DNA of 64,000 nt from Ahrensia kielensis DSM 5890 (lineage in GTDB: Bacteria > Pseudomonadota > Alphaproteobacteria > Rhizobiales > Rhizobiaceae), in the NCBI RefSeq assembly GCF_000374465.1, contig NZ_KB894528.1, forward strand, positions 485,127 through 549,126, given 5' to 3'. The first letter of the stretch is position 1. Each line of letters begins with the position of its first letter. This document shows positions 55,865 through 64,000 of the stretch, piece by piece. A program made the position numbers and the translations under genes. The notes beneath the pieces are model-generated. The model was not told the origin of the DNA. It worked only from the letters and a program-made list of their open reading frames with translations, and did not search any database.

Positions 55865-56182
55865 ATGAGCCTTGAAGATCGCGAAAACGCATTTGAAAAC
55901 AAATTTGCGCATGATGCCGAACTTCGTTTCAAAGCCGAAGCACGCCGCAACAGATTGCTCGGCGAATGGGTTGCAGAAAAACTCGGCAAAACAGGCGATG
56001 AAGTTGCTGCTTACGCAAAAGAAGTGGTTATGTCTGATTTTGAAGAAGCCGGCGATGAAGATGTGTTCCGCAAAGTGCGCGGCGATCTAGATCAGGCCAA
56101 TGTTGCAATCAGCGATACAGATATTCGTGCCAAAATGGTTGAATTGATCGACATAGCAATTAAGCAGATCGAAAACGACTAA
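55865..56182 (+). CDS. F1-ATPase inhibitor zeta subunit (DUF1476)
   Basis: A 105-residue all-helical protein of the alphaproteobacterial zeta family, which inserts its N-terminus into F1-ATPase to block ATP hydrolysis. Family marks are the N-terminal LEDRENAFENKFAHDAELRF (residues 3-22), the inhibitory segment, and ARRNRLLGEWVAEKLG. The ATG at 55865 follows GGAGAG; a start four codons earlier is less likely. It is divergent from purC. It is followed 15 bases later by the aldolase gene. Confidence 0.93.
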   Translation: MSLEDRENAFENKFAHDAELRFKAEARRNRLLGEWVAEKLGKTGDEVAAYAKEVVMSDFEEAGDEDVFRKVRGDLDQANVAISDTDIRAKMVELIDIAIKQIEND

Positions 56183-56197
56183 AGGACTACCTCCCAG

Positions 56198-57001
56198 ATG
56201 GCTAAACCCTATCAAATGGCACAACAATTGTCCCGCGGCGACACGCTTCTAACAGCATGGTCGTCGCTGCCTTCTGTTGATTTGGTTGACCAGCTTGCAA
56301 CCACTGAATTTGATGCTGTCACGCTCGATATGCAGCATGGCGGCCACGATGAAAAATCTGTCTGGGATGGGCTTTTAGCGATCATCAATCGGCAAAAATG
56401 CGCCGTTGTGCGCATTCCGGTTGGCCGCAACGACATGGCATCGCGCGCGCTTGATATGGGCGCGGATGCAATTATCGCACCGATGATCAATTCGGCAGAG
56501 GATGCAAAAACATTTGCTGATTCTATGAAATTTCCGCCGCTGGGCAGCCGTTCATGGGGTGCGCCGCGCGCGCAATCTTTGCGTGGTTTGGAAGGCGGCA
56601 ACGCGTTTTTAAAAAGCGCCAACAAGGATACGCTTTCACTTGCAATGATTGAAACCCGACAGGCTTTGGCAGCGCTGGATGATATTCTTAGCGTCGAAGG
56701 CATTGATGGCGTCTTTGTTGGGCCTTCCGACCTGTCGATTGCTTGGACAAATGGCGATAGTGTTGATCCCACGCGTGAAGATATGATGGAAGCCATTGCG
56801 CTCATTGCGAAAAAGGCAAAGGCCGCCAATAAATTCGCAGGTATCTTCTCGGTCGATCCAAGTGATGCGCCGCGATTTACGCAAATGGGTTTTCAATTTA
56901 TCGCATTGGGCTTTGAAACAGGTTTGATCAGCGCGGGCGCGACTCAGTTCCTTGCCGCTGCCAAAGGCGGCAAAGAAACTAAACTTGATGGCGGCTATTG
57001 A
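56198..57001 (+). CDS. HpcH/HpaI family aldolase
   Basis: A 267-residue class II aldolase that cleaves 2-keto-3-deoxy or 4-hydroxy-2-oxo acids to pyruvate (or oxaloacetate) and an aldehyde. It shows VTLDMQHGGHDEKS with the catalytic His, VVRIPVGRNDMASRALDMGADAI (in part) with the binding Arg, MIETRQALAALDDI (metal Glu) and FVGPSDLSIAWT (metal Asp). The exact substrate cannot be told. It follows the zeta gene closely and converges on the next hydrolase with no gap. Confidence 0.9.
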   Translation: MAKPYQMAQQLSRGDTLLTAWSSLPSVDLVDQLATTEFDAVTLDMQHGGHDEKSVWDGLLAIINRQKCAVVRIPVGRNDMASRALDMGADAIIAPMINSAEDAKTFADSMKFPPLGSRSWGAPRAQSLRGLEGGNAFLKSANKDTLSLAMIETRQALAALDDILSVEGIDGVFVGPSDLSIAWTNGDSVDPTREDMMEAIALIAKKAKAANKFAGIFSVDPSDAPRFTQMGFQFIALGFETGLISAGATQFLAAAKGGKETKLDGGY

Positions 57002-57559
57002 TTAAAGGCGCTTCATAAATTCGGCAAACACCATAAGCCCTTCAGGCCAAGGCCCGTGGCCTGTTTCGCTGTTAATATGCCCGCTTTCACCAGCATCAAC
57101 AAAGAACGCGCCCCAATCTGCCGCTGTTTCTTGCATGCGTTTTTGATCAGAAAAACTGTCATTGACGCTGCCGATTACAAATGTCGGGCAGGGCATTGGG
57201 CCCGTTGGATAGGGGCCAAATGTCATGAGATGCTTGGGTCGAATTTTCGGATTAGAAACATCGGGCGGCGAGACAAAAAACGCGCCGACAACTTTCATTT
57301 TGACATCGTCATTTTCACTTAAAACGTGAACAGCCGCCGCAACGCCAAGCGAATGCGCAACCAATATTGCAGGCTTGTCGCTGGCAAGAATGGCGGTTTC
57401 GATTTCCTTCTTCCAATCCTCACAAACTGGCTTGTTAAACTCAGCTTGATGGATACGGGTGGCGTTCGGCATTTTAGCCTCCCACCGCGATTGCCAATGG
57501 TCTTCATCGGCACCCTTGTAACCAGGAATAATCAGAATATTTGCATCACGTATTTTCAT
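57002..57559 (-). CDS. RBBP9/YdeN family serine hydrolase
   Basis: A 185-residue minimal alpha/beta hydrolase. The start reads ILIIPGYKGADEDHWQSRWE, a hallmark of the RBBP9/YdeN group; the nucleophile is in VAHSLGVAAAV (Ser about 80), and later come SVNDSFSDQKRM (acid) and SGHINSETGHGPWPEG (His). The ATG at 57559 is better than a TTG at 57586. It lies one base from the convergent aldolase stop. Substrate unknown. Confidence 0.9.
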   Translation of the reverse strand: MKIRDANILIIPGYKGADEDHWQSRWEAKMPNATRIHQAEFNKPVCEDWKKEIETAILASDKPAILVAHSLGVAAAVHVLSENDDVKMKVVGAFFVSPPDVSNPKIRPKHLMTFGPYPTGPMPCPTFVIGSVNDSFSDQKRMQETAADWGAFFVDAGESGHINSETGHGPWPEGLMVFAEFMKRL

Positions 57560-57608
57560 GGATGCAAAGTGGGGTTTGAAAGGCAAATGTCAACGGGACA
57601 AATAAAAA

Positions 57609-58484
57609 TCATTGCTTGAATACACGAATTGTTCGTCGCCTAATCACAGCAACGGCAAGGCCGATAAATACAAGTGCTGCACCAAAAAGCGTTATTGCGC
57701 TCAAAGGTTCACCAAACATGATTGCCGTTGATCCCATGCCGAAAATCGGAATGAGCAAAGCAAACGGTGTCACGGCCGCAGCGCTATGCTTTTGCAGCAG
57801 GAATACCCAAGCTGTGAACGCCAATACGGTTGTTGGATAGGCAAGATATAAAATCGAAGCGATGACGATGGGGCTCGGCGGCCAGACAGGCAATATTCCA
57901 AAATTGGTGCCTTCAATCAGGCTCGAAAGCGCAAAGAGCGGTAGCGGCGCAAATGCACCTGAGCAAACCACATAGCCAAGCATAGAATTTGGCTTTGCTT
58001 TTTTAGAGATGATATTTGCAATACCCCATGCGGCAGCAGACGCGATGGTCATAAAAAACGGAACAAGCGGCGCGGATGCACCAAGCCCCCAGCCAATAAT
58101 ACCAACACCGAAAATAGCGATAGCAGCGCCTAAAATTTGTTTAGGTGTTGGCTTTTCACCCATCAGCGCGAAAGCAAAAAAGACCGTGAAAAAGACTTGA
58201 AGCTGCACCACCATCGATGCAAGGCCAGGCGGCATGCCCATTCTGATTGCCGTAAAAATGATGCCGAACATTACGACAGCCTGCATGATGCCGTAAGCTG
58301 CTAAATGCAGCCAAGCAACATTGGGTTTGCGTATAAAGAAAATCAGCGGCAGCGCCGTAAAAACATAGCGATACCCCGTCGCCATAAGCGGCGGGATCTC
58401 AAGAACGGCATATTGAATGGCAACAAAGGCAGTGCCATAAATCGCGGCCACCAGAATGGCGAGCGCGATGTGGGCGGCGGGCAT
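57609..58484 (-). CDS. EamA-type DMT family transporter
   Basis: A 291-residue inner-membrane protein with ten predicted segments in two EamA repeats, the drug/metabolite transporter fold that exports amino acids, bases or drugs. The first repeat shows AIYGTAFVAIQYAVLEIPP and the second ASAAAWGIANIISKKAK with PIFGMGSTAIMFGEPLSAITLFGAALVF (in part). Its ATG overlaps the purB stop (TAATG), so the two are coupled. An exporter of purine-related compounds would fit, but that is only context. Confidence 0.88.
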   Translation of the reverse strand: MPAAHIALAILVAAIYGTAFVAIQYAVLEIPPLMATGYRYVFTALPLIFFIRKPNVAWLHLAAYGIMQAVVMFGIIFTAIRMGMPPGLASMVVQLQVFFTVFFAFALMGEKPTPKQILGAAIAIFGVGIIGWGLGASAPLVPFFMTIASAAAWGIANIISKKAKPNSMLGYVVCSGAFAPLPLFALSSLIEGTNFGILPVWPPSPIVIASILYLAYPTTVLAFTAWVFLLQKHSAAAVTPFALLIPIFGMGSTAIMFGEPLSAITLFGAALVFIGLAVAVIRRRTIRVFKQ

Positions 58485-59806
58485 TAGCCGAAGACGCGGG
58501 TGAAAATCGTATCAACATGTTTGGTATGATAGCCAATGTCGAATTTATCACGAATTTGCTCTTCGCTCAGCGCCTTGCGGACATCTTCATCGACAAGCAG
58601 TTCGTCGAGGAATACTGGCGGGTTCGGCAAGCGTTGCTGATAAGCATCCCAAACCTTCATCGCATTGCGCTGTACAAGGCGGTAGCTATCTTCACGGCTA
58701 ACGCCAGCCTGAGTGAGCGCAAGCAAAACGCGCTGCGAATGCACAAGTCCGCCAAGCGCATCCATATTGGCAAGCATACGTTCAGGGTAAACAACCAGAT
58801 TTTCAATCACATTGGTCAAACGTGCCAGCGCGAAATCAAGCGTGACAGTTGCGTCCGGTGCAGCCATGCGTTCCACAGATGAGTGCGAAATATCGCGCTC
58901 ATGCCAAAGCGCCACATTTTCAAGCGCAGGGGTTACGAATGCACGTACGATGCGTGAAAGGCCTGTCAGGTTTTCTGTAAGCACAGGGTTGCGCTTATGC
59001 GGCATTGCGGACGAGCCTTTTTGGCCCTTAGAGAAGAACTCTTCAGCTTCCAAAACTTCTGTTCGTTGCAAATGACGCACTTCTGTTGAAAGGCGCTCAA
59101 TTGACGAGGCCACAACACCAAGAACGGCAAAATACATCGCATGACGGTCACGCGGAATGACCTGCGTTGAAACAGGTTCTGCTTTCAAACCCAATGACTT
59201 AGCAACATGTTCTTCAACCGCAGGATCAATATTGGCAAATGTGCCAACCGCGCCAGAGATAGCGCAAGTTGCGATTTCTTCACGTGCCGCTAGAAGCCGC
59301 GCTTTGCATCGGTCAAATTCAGCATAGGCTTGCGCCATTTTAAGACCGAATGTCACGGGCTCGGCGTGAATGCCGTGCGAGCGACCAATACACACTGTAT
59401 ATTTGTGTTCTTCAGCACGTTTTTTGATTGCTGCAAGCAGCTTATCCATATCTTCAAGCAAAAGATCGGTTGCGCGCATGAGCTGAACACTTAGCGTCGT
59501 GTCGAGCACGTCAGATGAGGTAAAGCCCTGATGCACGAAACGCGCTGGCTCGCCGACGATTTCGGCCAGATGCGTTAGAAACGCGATAACATCGTGCTTG
59601 GTTTCGCGCTCGATCTCATCAATCCGGTCAATGTCAAAAGTCGCTGCATTGCCTTTTTCCCAGATCGTCGCGGCTGCATCTTTAGGAATAACGCCAAGAT
59701 CAGCAAGCGCATCACAACCATGCGCCTCTATTTCAAACCAAATGCGAAACTTGGTTTCAGGCGACCAAATATCGACCATTTGCGGGCGTGAATAGCGAGG
59801 TATCAT
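58484..59806 (-). CDS. purB: Adenylosuccinate lyase
   Basis: Removes fumarate from SAICAR and from adenylosuccinate, so it works twice in purine synthesis. At 440 residues it is the shorter bacterial type. Catalytic regions are TSSDVLDTTLSVQL, CIGRSHGIHAEPVTFG with the general-acid His, and the flexible loop GQKGSSAMPHKRNPVLTENL (about 268-287) with the catalytic Ser. It starts the purB-DMT run and is about 60 bases downstream of a small membrane protein gene. Confidence 0.97.
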   Translation of the reverse strand: MIPRYSRPQMVDIWSPETKFRIWFEIEAHGCDALADLGVIPKDAAATIWEKGNAATFDIDRIDEIERETKHDVIAFLTHLAEIVGEPARFVHQGFTSSDVLDTTLSVQLMRATDLLLEDMDKLLAAIKKRAEEHKYTVCIGRSHGIHAEPVTFGLKMAQAYAEFDRCKARLLAAREEIATCAISGAVGTFANIDPAVEEHVAKSLGLKAEPVSTQVIPRDRHAMYFAVLGVVASSIERLSTEVRHLQRTEVLEAEEFFSKGQKGSSAMPHKRNPVLTENLTGLSRIVRAFVTPALENVALWHERDISHSSVERMAAPDATVTLDFALARLTNVIENLVVYPERMLANMDALGGLVHSQRVLLALTQAGVSREDSYRLVQRNAMKVWDAYQQRLPNPPVFLDELLVDEDVRKALSEEQIRDKFDIGYHTKHVDTIFTRVFG

Positions 59807-59867
59807 GGGTAAAACTCATCATTACGTTAATTTATGCTGCACCGCCTAACAGATGATGGTGCAATTC

Positions 59868-60365
59868 TCAATCCGGCTGACGGTTTAACCACCAGCTTGT
59901 TATCGCAAGACCGATAATGCCAATCGGCAAATAAAACCGAAGACCCAACACAAAATAGGTATAGACCGCGCTGCCAGCGGTGAAAAACTGCTGCCATATC
60001 CATAGCTTAGAAAAAGCAGGACCATGCCATTGTGAGAAATATAGACGAAACTGCAGGGCGAATAAAACGCTGGTAAAAAAGATGGTGCCGCCCGCTAAAA
60101 ACACGATCAGCCAGAAAAACCGAAGGCGGCCTGCTTTAGGCGCAAACAGACGTGCGCAATAAAGCGAAGGCCAAAAAGCAAGCGCGGCACCAAGCGCGTA
60201 GAGCGATGTAACCGCAATGGTTTGCTCGCCCAATGCCCAGCCTCGCGTATAAATCAAAGCTACGAGACAAGCGGTGCCGCAAACCAAGGTCCAGAAAACC
60301 CAAGGCAGAAGCGACGCATAGGCAGGCGGCAGCGCTTGTACTAATCTCGTTTTGAGTGCGGACAT
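59868..60365 (-). CDS. Hypothetical four-helix membrane protein
   Basis: A 165-residue hydrophobic protein with four predicted membrane segments (about 20-39, 50-67, 82-105 and 130-158) and no recognised motif. Tryptophan and tyrosine cluster near the ends of the helices. I know no family for it. It sits between the DUF2259 gene (15 bases upstream) and purB on the same strand, so it is probably cotranscribed with rpe. Confidence 0.68.
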   Translation of the reverse strand: MSALKTRLVQALPPAYASLLPWVFWTLVCGTACLVALIYTRGWALGEQTIAVTSLYALGAALAFWPSLYCARLFAPKAGRLRFFWLIVFLAGGTIFFTSVLFALQFRLYFSQWHGPAFSKLWIWQQFFTAGSAVYTYFVLGLRFYLPIGIIGLAITSWWLNRQPD

Positions 60366-60380
60366 AAATGCTTTCTGGGT

Positions 60381-61127
60381 TTAATTACTGGCTTCAGCGT
60401 GTGTCGTCACAGCCATCCAGCGATAGTCTGGCCCTTCAAACCCGAAGGATTTAACGGCGATCGTAACCGCATAGACGGGCTTAGATGCAGGCGGATAATA
60501 GGTGTAAACACCGCCAATACGATACCCTGTCGGGCAGCTGCGTGAAGTGGGAATACTTACATCTTCATGAAGCACTTTTGCTTTTTGACCAGCCTCTGTC
60601 GCGATTTGCGTTAGTTTAAAACCAACTGACGATTCGGTAATGCCAGCGCAACTGCCAGATGCTGCAAATTGCAGTTCTTTCAAGCGAAACTCAATTTCAG
60701 CATCAATTGGCGGAACCACAGGGCGCGGATTCACCGCCATACGGTAAGGGTCAGCAGATGTTTCTGTGACGCTGTTTAGGCCCGCAACAAAGCCGTCAAC
60801 CAATTCATCATCTTCAATGATAGCGCTGCCGGATTGTGCCGCCATATCGCGCACATCATTAACGCTCGCATTTTCATCTTCAAGACGTTTTCGTATCGGC
60901 GAGCCGCTCACAAAACTGTCGGTTGCCGTGTCGATATAGAAGCGGTTGGCATAAGGAAAACCAGAACCGTCTTGGATGCCATATTCCTCAAAAGCAAAAA
61001 TCGAACCGTCTTGTGAAAATCCAAGCACATTTAACGTTGAAAAATCACCAGCTAAAGAAACGCTACTGGACAATGTCAGAAGCACAGCAGGGACGATACG
61101 GGGTGTCAAAAAACGGATCATATTCAT
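60381..61127 (-). CDS. DUF2259 secreted protein
   Basis: A 248-residue exported protein with a signal peptide (about 1-26, ending SLA-G) and the DUF2259 pattern: LGFSQDGSIFAFEEYGIQDGSG near the start, IDTATDSFVSG, then VPPIDAEIEFRLKEL and a C-terminal VAVKSFGFEGPDYRWMAVTTH, both read in part. The family is of unknown function and is found in alphaproteobacteria. GAGGT lies before the ATG. It is 15 bases downstream of rpe. Confidence 0.85.
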   Translation of the reverse strand: MNMIRFLTPRIVPAVLLTLSSSVSLAGDFSTLNVLGFSQDGSIFAFEEYGIQDGSGFPYANRFYIDTATDSFVSGSPIRKRLEDENASVNDVRDMAAQSGSAIIEDDELVDGFVAGLNSVTETSADPYRMAVNPRPVVPPIDAEIEFRLKELQFAASGSCAGITESSVGFKLTQIATEAGQKAKVLHEDVSIPTSRSCPTGYRIGGVYTYYPPASKPVYAVTIAVKSFGFEGPDYRWMAVTTHAEASN

Positions 61128-61142
61128 TGCAAACCTCGAAGG

Positions 61143-61826
61143 TTAAGGGCGGTTGGCCTCAGCTGCATTTCTAATCGCATTAATATTATCACGGTAGGAA
61201 TCAATTGTCCCGCCTTTGAAGACAGCAGAACCGGCCACCAGCGCATTTGCACCGGCTTTCGCGCAATCAATTGCTGTTTGCGCGGTAACACCGCCATCGA
61301 CTTCCAGATCAATTGGGCGGTCACCAATAAGTGCGTGAAGATCAGCCATTTTGTCTGTAACCGAGTGAATGAATTTCTGTCCGCCAAAGCCAGGGTTCAC
61401 GCTCATCACAAGTACAAGATCAACCATATCAATCACTTGCTCGACAATGCTTATCGGTGTGGCAGGATTAAGCGCAACGCCCGCTTTTTTGCCAAGGTTG
61501 CGAACCGCTTGCAACGAACGGTGAAGATGCGGTCCTGCTTCTGCATGAACTGTAATGATGTCGCATCCTGCTTTTGCAAAGCTCTCAAGATAGACATCAA
61601 CGGGCGAAATCATGAGATGGCAATCAAACACGGCATCCGTATGGGGGCGAAGTTTCGCGATAACATCAGGTCCATAAGATATGTTTGGCACAAAATGGCC
61701 ATCCATTACATCAAGGTGAATCCAGTCTGCACCGGCTTCTGTAACATCACGAATTTCTTGTCCAAGTTTTGAATAATCAGAGGCAAGAATTGAAGGGGCG
61801 ATTTTAATAGGGCGATGCGCTGTCAT
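61143..61826 (-). CDS. rpe: Ribulose-phosphate 3-epimerase
   Basis: Interconverts ribulose 5-phosphate and xylulose 5-phosphate in the pentose phosphate and Calvin cycles. The 227-residue TIM barrel shows [36 protein letters not shown] (metal His/Asp), [28 protein letters not shown] and the second Asp in LEVDGGV. Its substrate links to psuG, whose ribose 5-phosphate enters the same pathway. It begins the rpe-DUF2259-orf run. Confidence 0.97.
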   Translation of the reverse strand: MTAHRPIKIAPSILASDYSKLGQEIRDVTEAGADWIHLDVMDGHFVPNISYGPDVIAKLRPHTDAVFDCHLMISPVDVYLESFAKAGCDIITVHAEAGPHLHRSLQAVRNLGKKAGVALNPATPISIVEQVIDMVDLVLVMSVNPGFGGQKFIHSVTDKMADLHALIGDRPIDLEVDGGVTAQTAIDCAKAGANALVAGSAVFKGGTIDSYRDNINAIRNAAEANRP

Positions 61827-61886
61827 GATCTTAGTTCCGTAAGCATGATTAAGGTGGGCTCTGATTGGCCTTTGAGCGCACTCAAG

Positions 61887-62903
61887 TCAACGCAAAGACG
61901 ACCAAACAGGCATAATATCCCCGTCTTGCGGTGTTGCTTCATAGATACCGCGCGCCACAGCACGTGCCATTGTGCTGGCCGCAACAGCACAAATATCAAT
62001 CATCGCATCAAGCGAGCCTTTCAAATCCACAGTGCCTGTAGAAACACCAAAAATCAGGTCACCATCAAGCGGTGTGTGTGATGGCCATATCGCGCGGGTG
62101 AACCCATCATGCGCAGCAATCGCAAGGCGCTGACATTCAGCTTTGCTAAGCTTAGCATCCGTTGCAATAATGCCGATGGTCGTATTGGTGCCGGATTGTG
62201 CAGGACCGCGATCACGGAATTTAATGCGCAAATCCTTGGCATCTTTTGGCATCGGTGAGGGATATCCACAACCGCCAAACTCATCATCAAGTTCAAATGG
62301 TGCCGCCCAGAAATGATGTGTATCGCCGATTATTGTGCTGCCAAGTGGGTTGGCTGCAACCAGTGCGCCAATGGTCACGCCATGTGCTTCAATCACAGAG
62401 GATGCAGACCCAAGTCCGCCTTTGATGTTTGCGCTCAATGCACCAGCGCCAGCACCAACGGAGCCAAGGAAAAAATCTTGTGCCGCATTTTGAGCTGCCT
62501 GAGCGCCGAGCGCCATATAGGGCGATTGATCACCCCAGCTTTTATCGCCGCCATTGATCAAATCAAAAAGGATCGCGGCAGGCACAATTGGCACGCGCAC
62601 TGGCCCAATTTCAAACCCGCGCCCTTGGCTTCTCAAACTATTGGCAACGCCTGATGCAGCATCAAGGCCAAAGGCAGAGCCGCCCGATAAAACAAGCGCA
62701 TCAACACCGCCGACGGTGTTTTGCGGTGCAAGCAGATCTGTCTCGCGTGAGCCGGGTGCGCCGCCAAGTACCTGCACGCTGGTGGTATAGGGTTTGTCAC
62801 AAATCAGGGCCGTAACGCCGGATTTCAAAGCTAAATCTTGCGCATTGCCAACGCTCAAGCCATCAATATCAGTAATTAGATTGCGGGGGCCGCGGGTAAT
62901 CAT
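61887..62903 (-). CDS. P1 family peptidase (DmpA/NylC-like, self-cleaving)
   Basis: A 338-residue Ntn-fold hydrolase that cuts itself to form the active enzyme. The start NLITDIDGLSVGNAQD and VDALVLSGGSAFGLDAASGV are typical. The predicted self-cleavage site is Asn240-Thr241 in SGTNTTIGIIATDA, with Thr as the N-terminal nucleophile. Relatives cut beta-alanyl peptides or nylon oligomers. Its ATG overlaps the stop of the binding-protein gene by four bases, so they are cotranslated, which suggests the binding protein might supply or sense a peptide-like ligand. Confidence 0.9.
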   Translation of the reverse strand: MITRGPRNLITDIDGLSVGNAQDLALKSGVTALICDKPYTTSVQVLGGAPGSRETDLLAPQNTVGGVDALVLSGGSAFGLDAASGVANSLRSQGRGFEIGPVRVPIVPAAILFDLINGGDKSWGDQSPYMALGAQAAQNAAQDFFLGSVGAGAGALSANIKGGLGSASSVIEAHGVTIGALVAANPLGSTIIGDTHHFWAAPFELDDEFGGCGYPSPMPKDAKDLRIKFRDRGPAQSGTNTTIGIIATDAKLSKAECQRLAIAAHDGFTRAIWPSHTPLDGDLIFGVSTGTVDLKGSLDAMIDICAVAASTMARAVARGIYEATPQDGDIMPVWSSLR

Positions 62904-63916
62904 CCGTTGTTTTCCTGTATTGGAGTTGGCTTACCGTCTTTAACTTCAAACACGCTGAACCATTGGCGGTCGTTTTCTCCATTTAGATCAAAGCGGATTA
63001 AGCCTAAATTTGTCTCAAACGGTTGTGCCGTCATCGCACGCGCCATAGTCGTATCGTTGTCTTTGGCATAGTTTAAAGCTTGCGTGCCGATCTGGCTCGC
63101 CGCCATTGCCAAGGCTGCAAAATAGGCGCCGTCCGTGCTTTTGGAAGCATCAGATAGTCCGGCAAATAGTGCGCCTTCAGGCAATGTGCCATCTGCTGGC
63201 GGGGCAAGAAATGCGCTGCCACCTGCAAAAACAAGATCAGCGCCAATCGCCTGTGCATCGGTCCCCATAATGGAAACATCATAGGCATCGCCGCCAACAA
63301 ACACATGTGTTGCACCAGATTTAACAATGCGCCGCACAAGACCCGCTTGGCGCTCAAGCAATGGGCGGTAAGTGTCGGTAAAAACGGGTGTCAATTTATC
63401 GTCTTCAAGCAGCGCACGCACATCTTGCGCCAATTGCCGCCCATAAAGCGTACCATCATCAATGATTGCAAAAGGTTTATCGCGCCATGATGCTTTCAAA
63501 TACTTGCCAATAATGACGGCTTCATCAGATGTTTTAGGGCCAAGGCGAAATACGGGCCAATGAGCACGTTTGTCGCGATTGGTAATGTCATCAACTTCAA
63601 CGCCAAGCGCCAGAATGATAGCATCATCGTCACTGGCAACGACACGATCTGCGGCAGCATCTAATGCCTCAATACAGGGTAGGCCATAGATAAAGCGCGC
63701 ACCATTTTTAAGCGCTGTATCTGTCGCGGTAGTCGCCGTTTCGGCTTTGCACGCATCATCAGCAGCATCTTGGCCGGAACCTTTGACCATCTGCTTGCCA
63801 ATAAAGGTGCTGGTGCCGCTCATCGGCGCGATAAGCTGCATTTCTTGCGCCATGACCGTAAAGGCGCTGAAAATAAATGTGCAGGTCAATGCGGTTTTAA
63901 AAGGCTGCAATCTCAT
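62900..63916 (-). CDS. Type I periplasmic binding protein (LivK-like)
   Basis: A 338-residue exported protein with a signal peptide (about 1-23, cut near VMA-Q) and the ANF/type I periplasmic binding fold: IAPMSGTSTFIGKQMVKG at the start, YGLPCIEALDAAADRV, FAIIDDGTLYGRQLAQDVRALL (in part) and THVFVGGDAYDVSIM. It resembles branched-chain amino acid ABC binding proteins, but no permease or ATPase gene is adjacent. AAAGG sits just before the ATG at 63916; a TTG at 63931 is weaker. The stop overlaps the P1 peptidase start. Confidence 0.85.
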   Translation of the reverse strand: MRLQPFKTALTCTFIFSAFTVMAQEMQLIAPMSGTSTFIGKQMVKGSGQDAADDACKAETATTATDTALKNGARFIYGLPCIEALDAAADRVVASDDDAIILALGVEVDDITNRDKRAHWPVFRLGPKTSDEAVIIGKYLKASWRDKPFAIIDDGTLYGRQLAQDVRALLEDDKLTPVFTDTYRPLLERQAGLVRRIVKSGATHVFVGGDAYDVSIMGTDAQAIGADLVFAGGSAFLAPPADGTLPEGALFAGLSDASKSTDGAYFAALAMAASQIGTQALNYAKDNDTTMARAMTAQPFETNLGLIRFDLNGENDRQWFSVFEVKDGKPTPIQENNG

Positions 63917-64000
63917 ATGCCTTTGATGCAACGGGATTGCGATCAGAGCAAGACATAATATCGAAAGTCTACTTAAGCTGCGAAGATCATTATATGGATC

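Noticed and set aside
1-64000. tRNA, rRNA, tmRNA or CRISPR arrays
   Set aside because: No T-loop words in cloverleaf context, no rRNA-like conserved blocks and no regularly spaced direct repeats were seen in the intergenic DNA; a covariance-model scan would be decisive.

Overview
The window is a stretch of an alphaproteobacterial chromosome, most likely Hyphomicrobiales (Rhizobiales). Evidence: a mitochondrial-type complex I subunit (NDUFA12), the F1-ATPase zeta inhibitor (DUF1476), an RNase E with a large acidic/basic insertion in its S1 domain, a DUF1127 protein, and gene orders that I recall as typical of that order (aat-accC-accB-aroQ-dsbA; rne-amiC-mrcA-prfB; recA-alaS-icd; purL-bolA-grxD). 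Base composition looks near 48-50% GC by eye, which together with a TRAP binding protein would fit a marine lineage; genus is not assigned. About 63 protein genes are supported; no rRNA, tRNA or CRISPR array was seen.

Layout. 1-8 kb: the end of gatB, a GNAT enzyme, NDUFA12, a DUF2155 protein, then a leftward block aat, accC, accB (acetyl-CoA carboxylase), aroQ, a DsbA-like thiol oxidoreductase and an M48 protease. 8-18 kb: an aminotransferase converges on rne; then amiC, PBP1A and prfB run rightward (cell-wall hydrolysis, cell-wall synthesis, translation termination). prfB carries a textbook programmed +1 frameshift. 18-24 kb: gap, isocitrate lyase, an orphan TRAP binding protein and an HPP-CBS membrane protein. 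24.5-26.5 kb: an AT-rich insertion with a single-chain GmrSD-like (DUF262 + HNH) putative defence nuclease, abutting the 3' stump of an HxlR-type regulator. 26.5-30 kb: hydrolase, cspA, and the pseudouridine catabolic pair psuK-psuG. 30-41 kb: recA (with a near-consensus SOS box), alaS, dedA-orf-icd, trmJ-murI, MarC and an SLC13 permease. 41-48 kb: rpsD, a GT39-type glycosyltransferase, ttcA, an MFS exporter and a run of small conserved genes.

48-60 kb holds a dispersed purine locus, nearly all leftward: purL-bolA-grxD, purQ-purS-purC and purB, covering the FGAM synthase complex, SAICAR synthetase and adenylosuccinate lyase. It is split by a MocR regulator divergent from a DUF1127 gene, plus a lipoprotein. 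The last 4 kb has rpe with two envelope proteins, then a P1 self-cleaving peptidase translationally coupled to a type I periplasmic binding protein.

Functionally this is mostly core chromosome. Isocitrate lyase and isocitrate dehydrogenase, both here, set the glyoxylate/TCA branch. The clearest accessory segment is the DUF262 island. The other points of interest are small: GAPDH cofactor-pocket residues, leader palindromes before mrcA, gap and purC, a terminator embedded in dedA, and two intergenic repeat-like elements.
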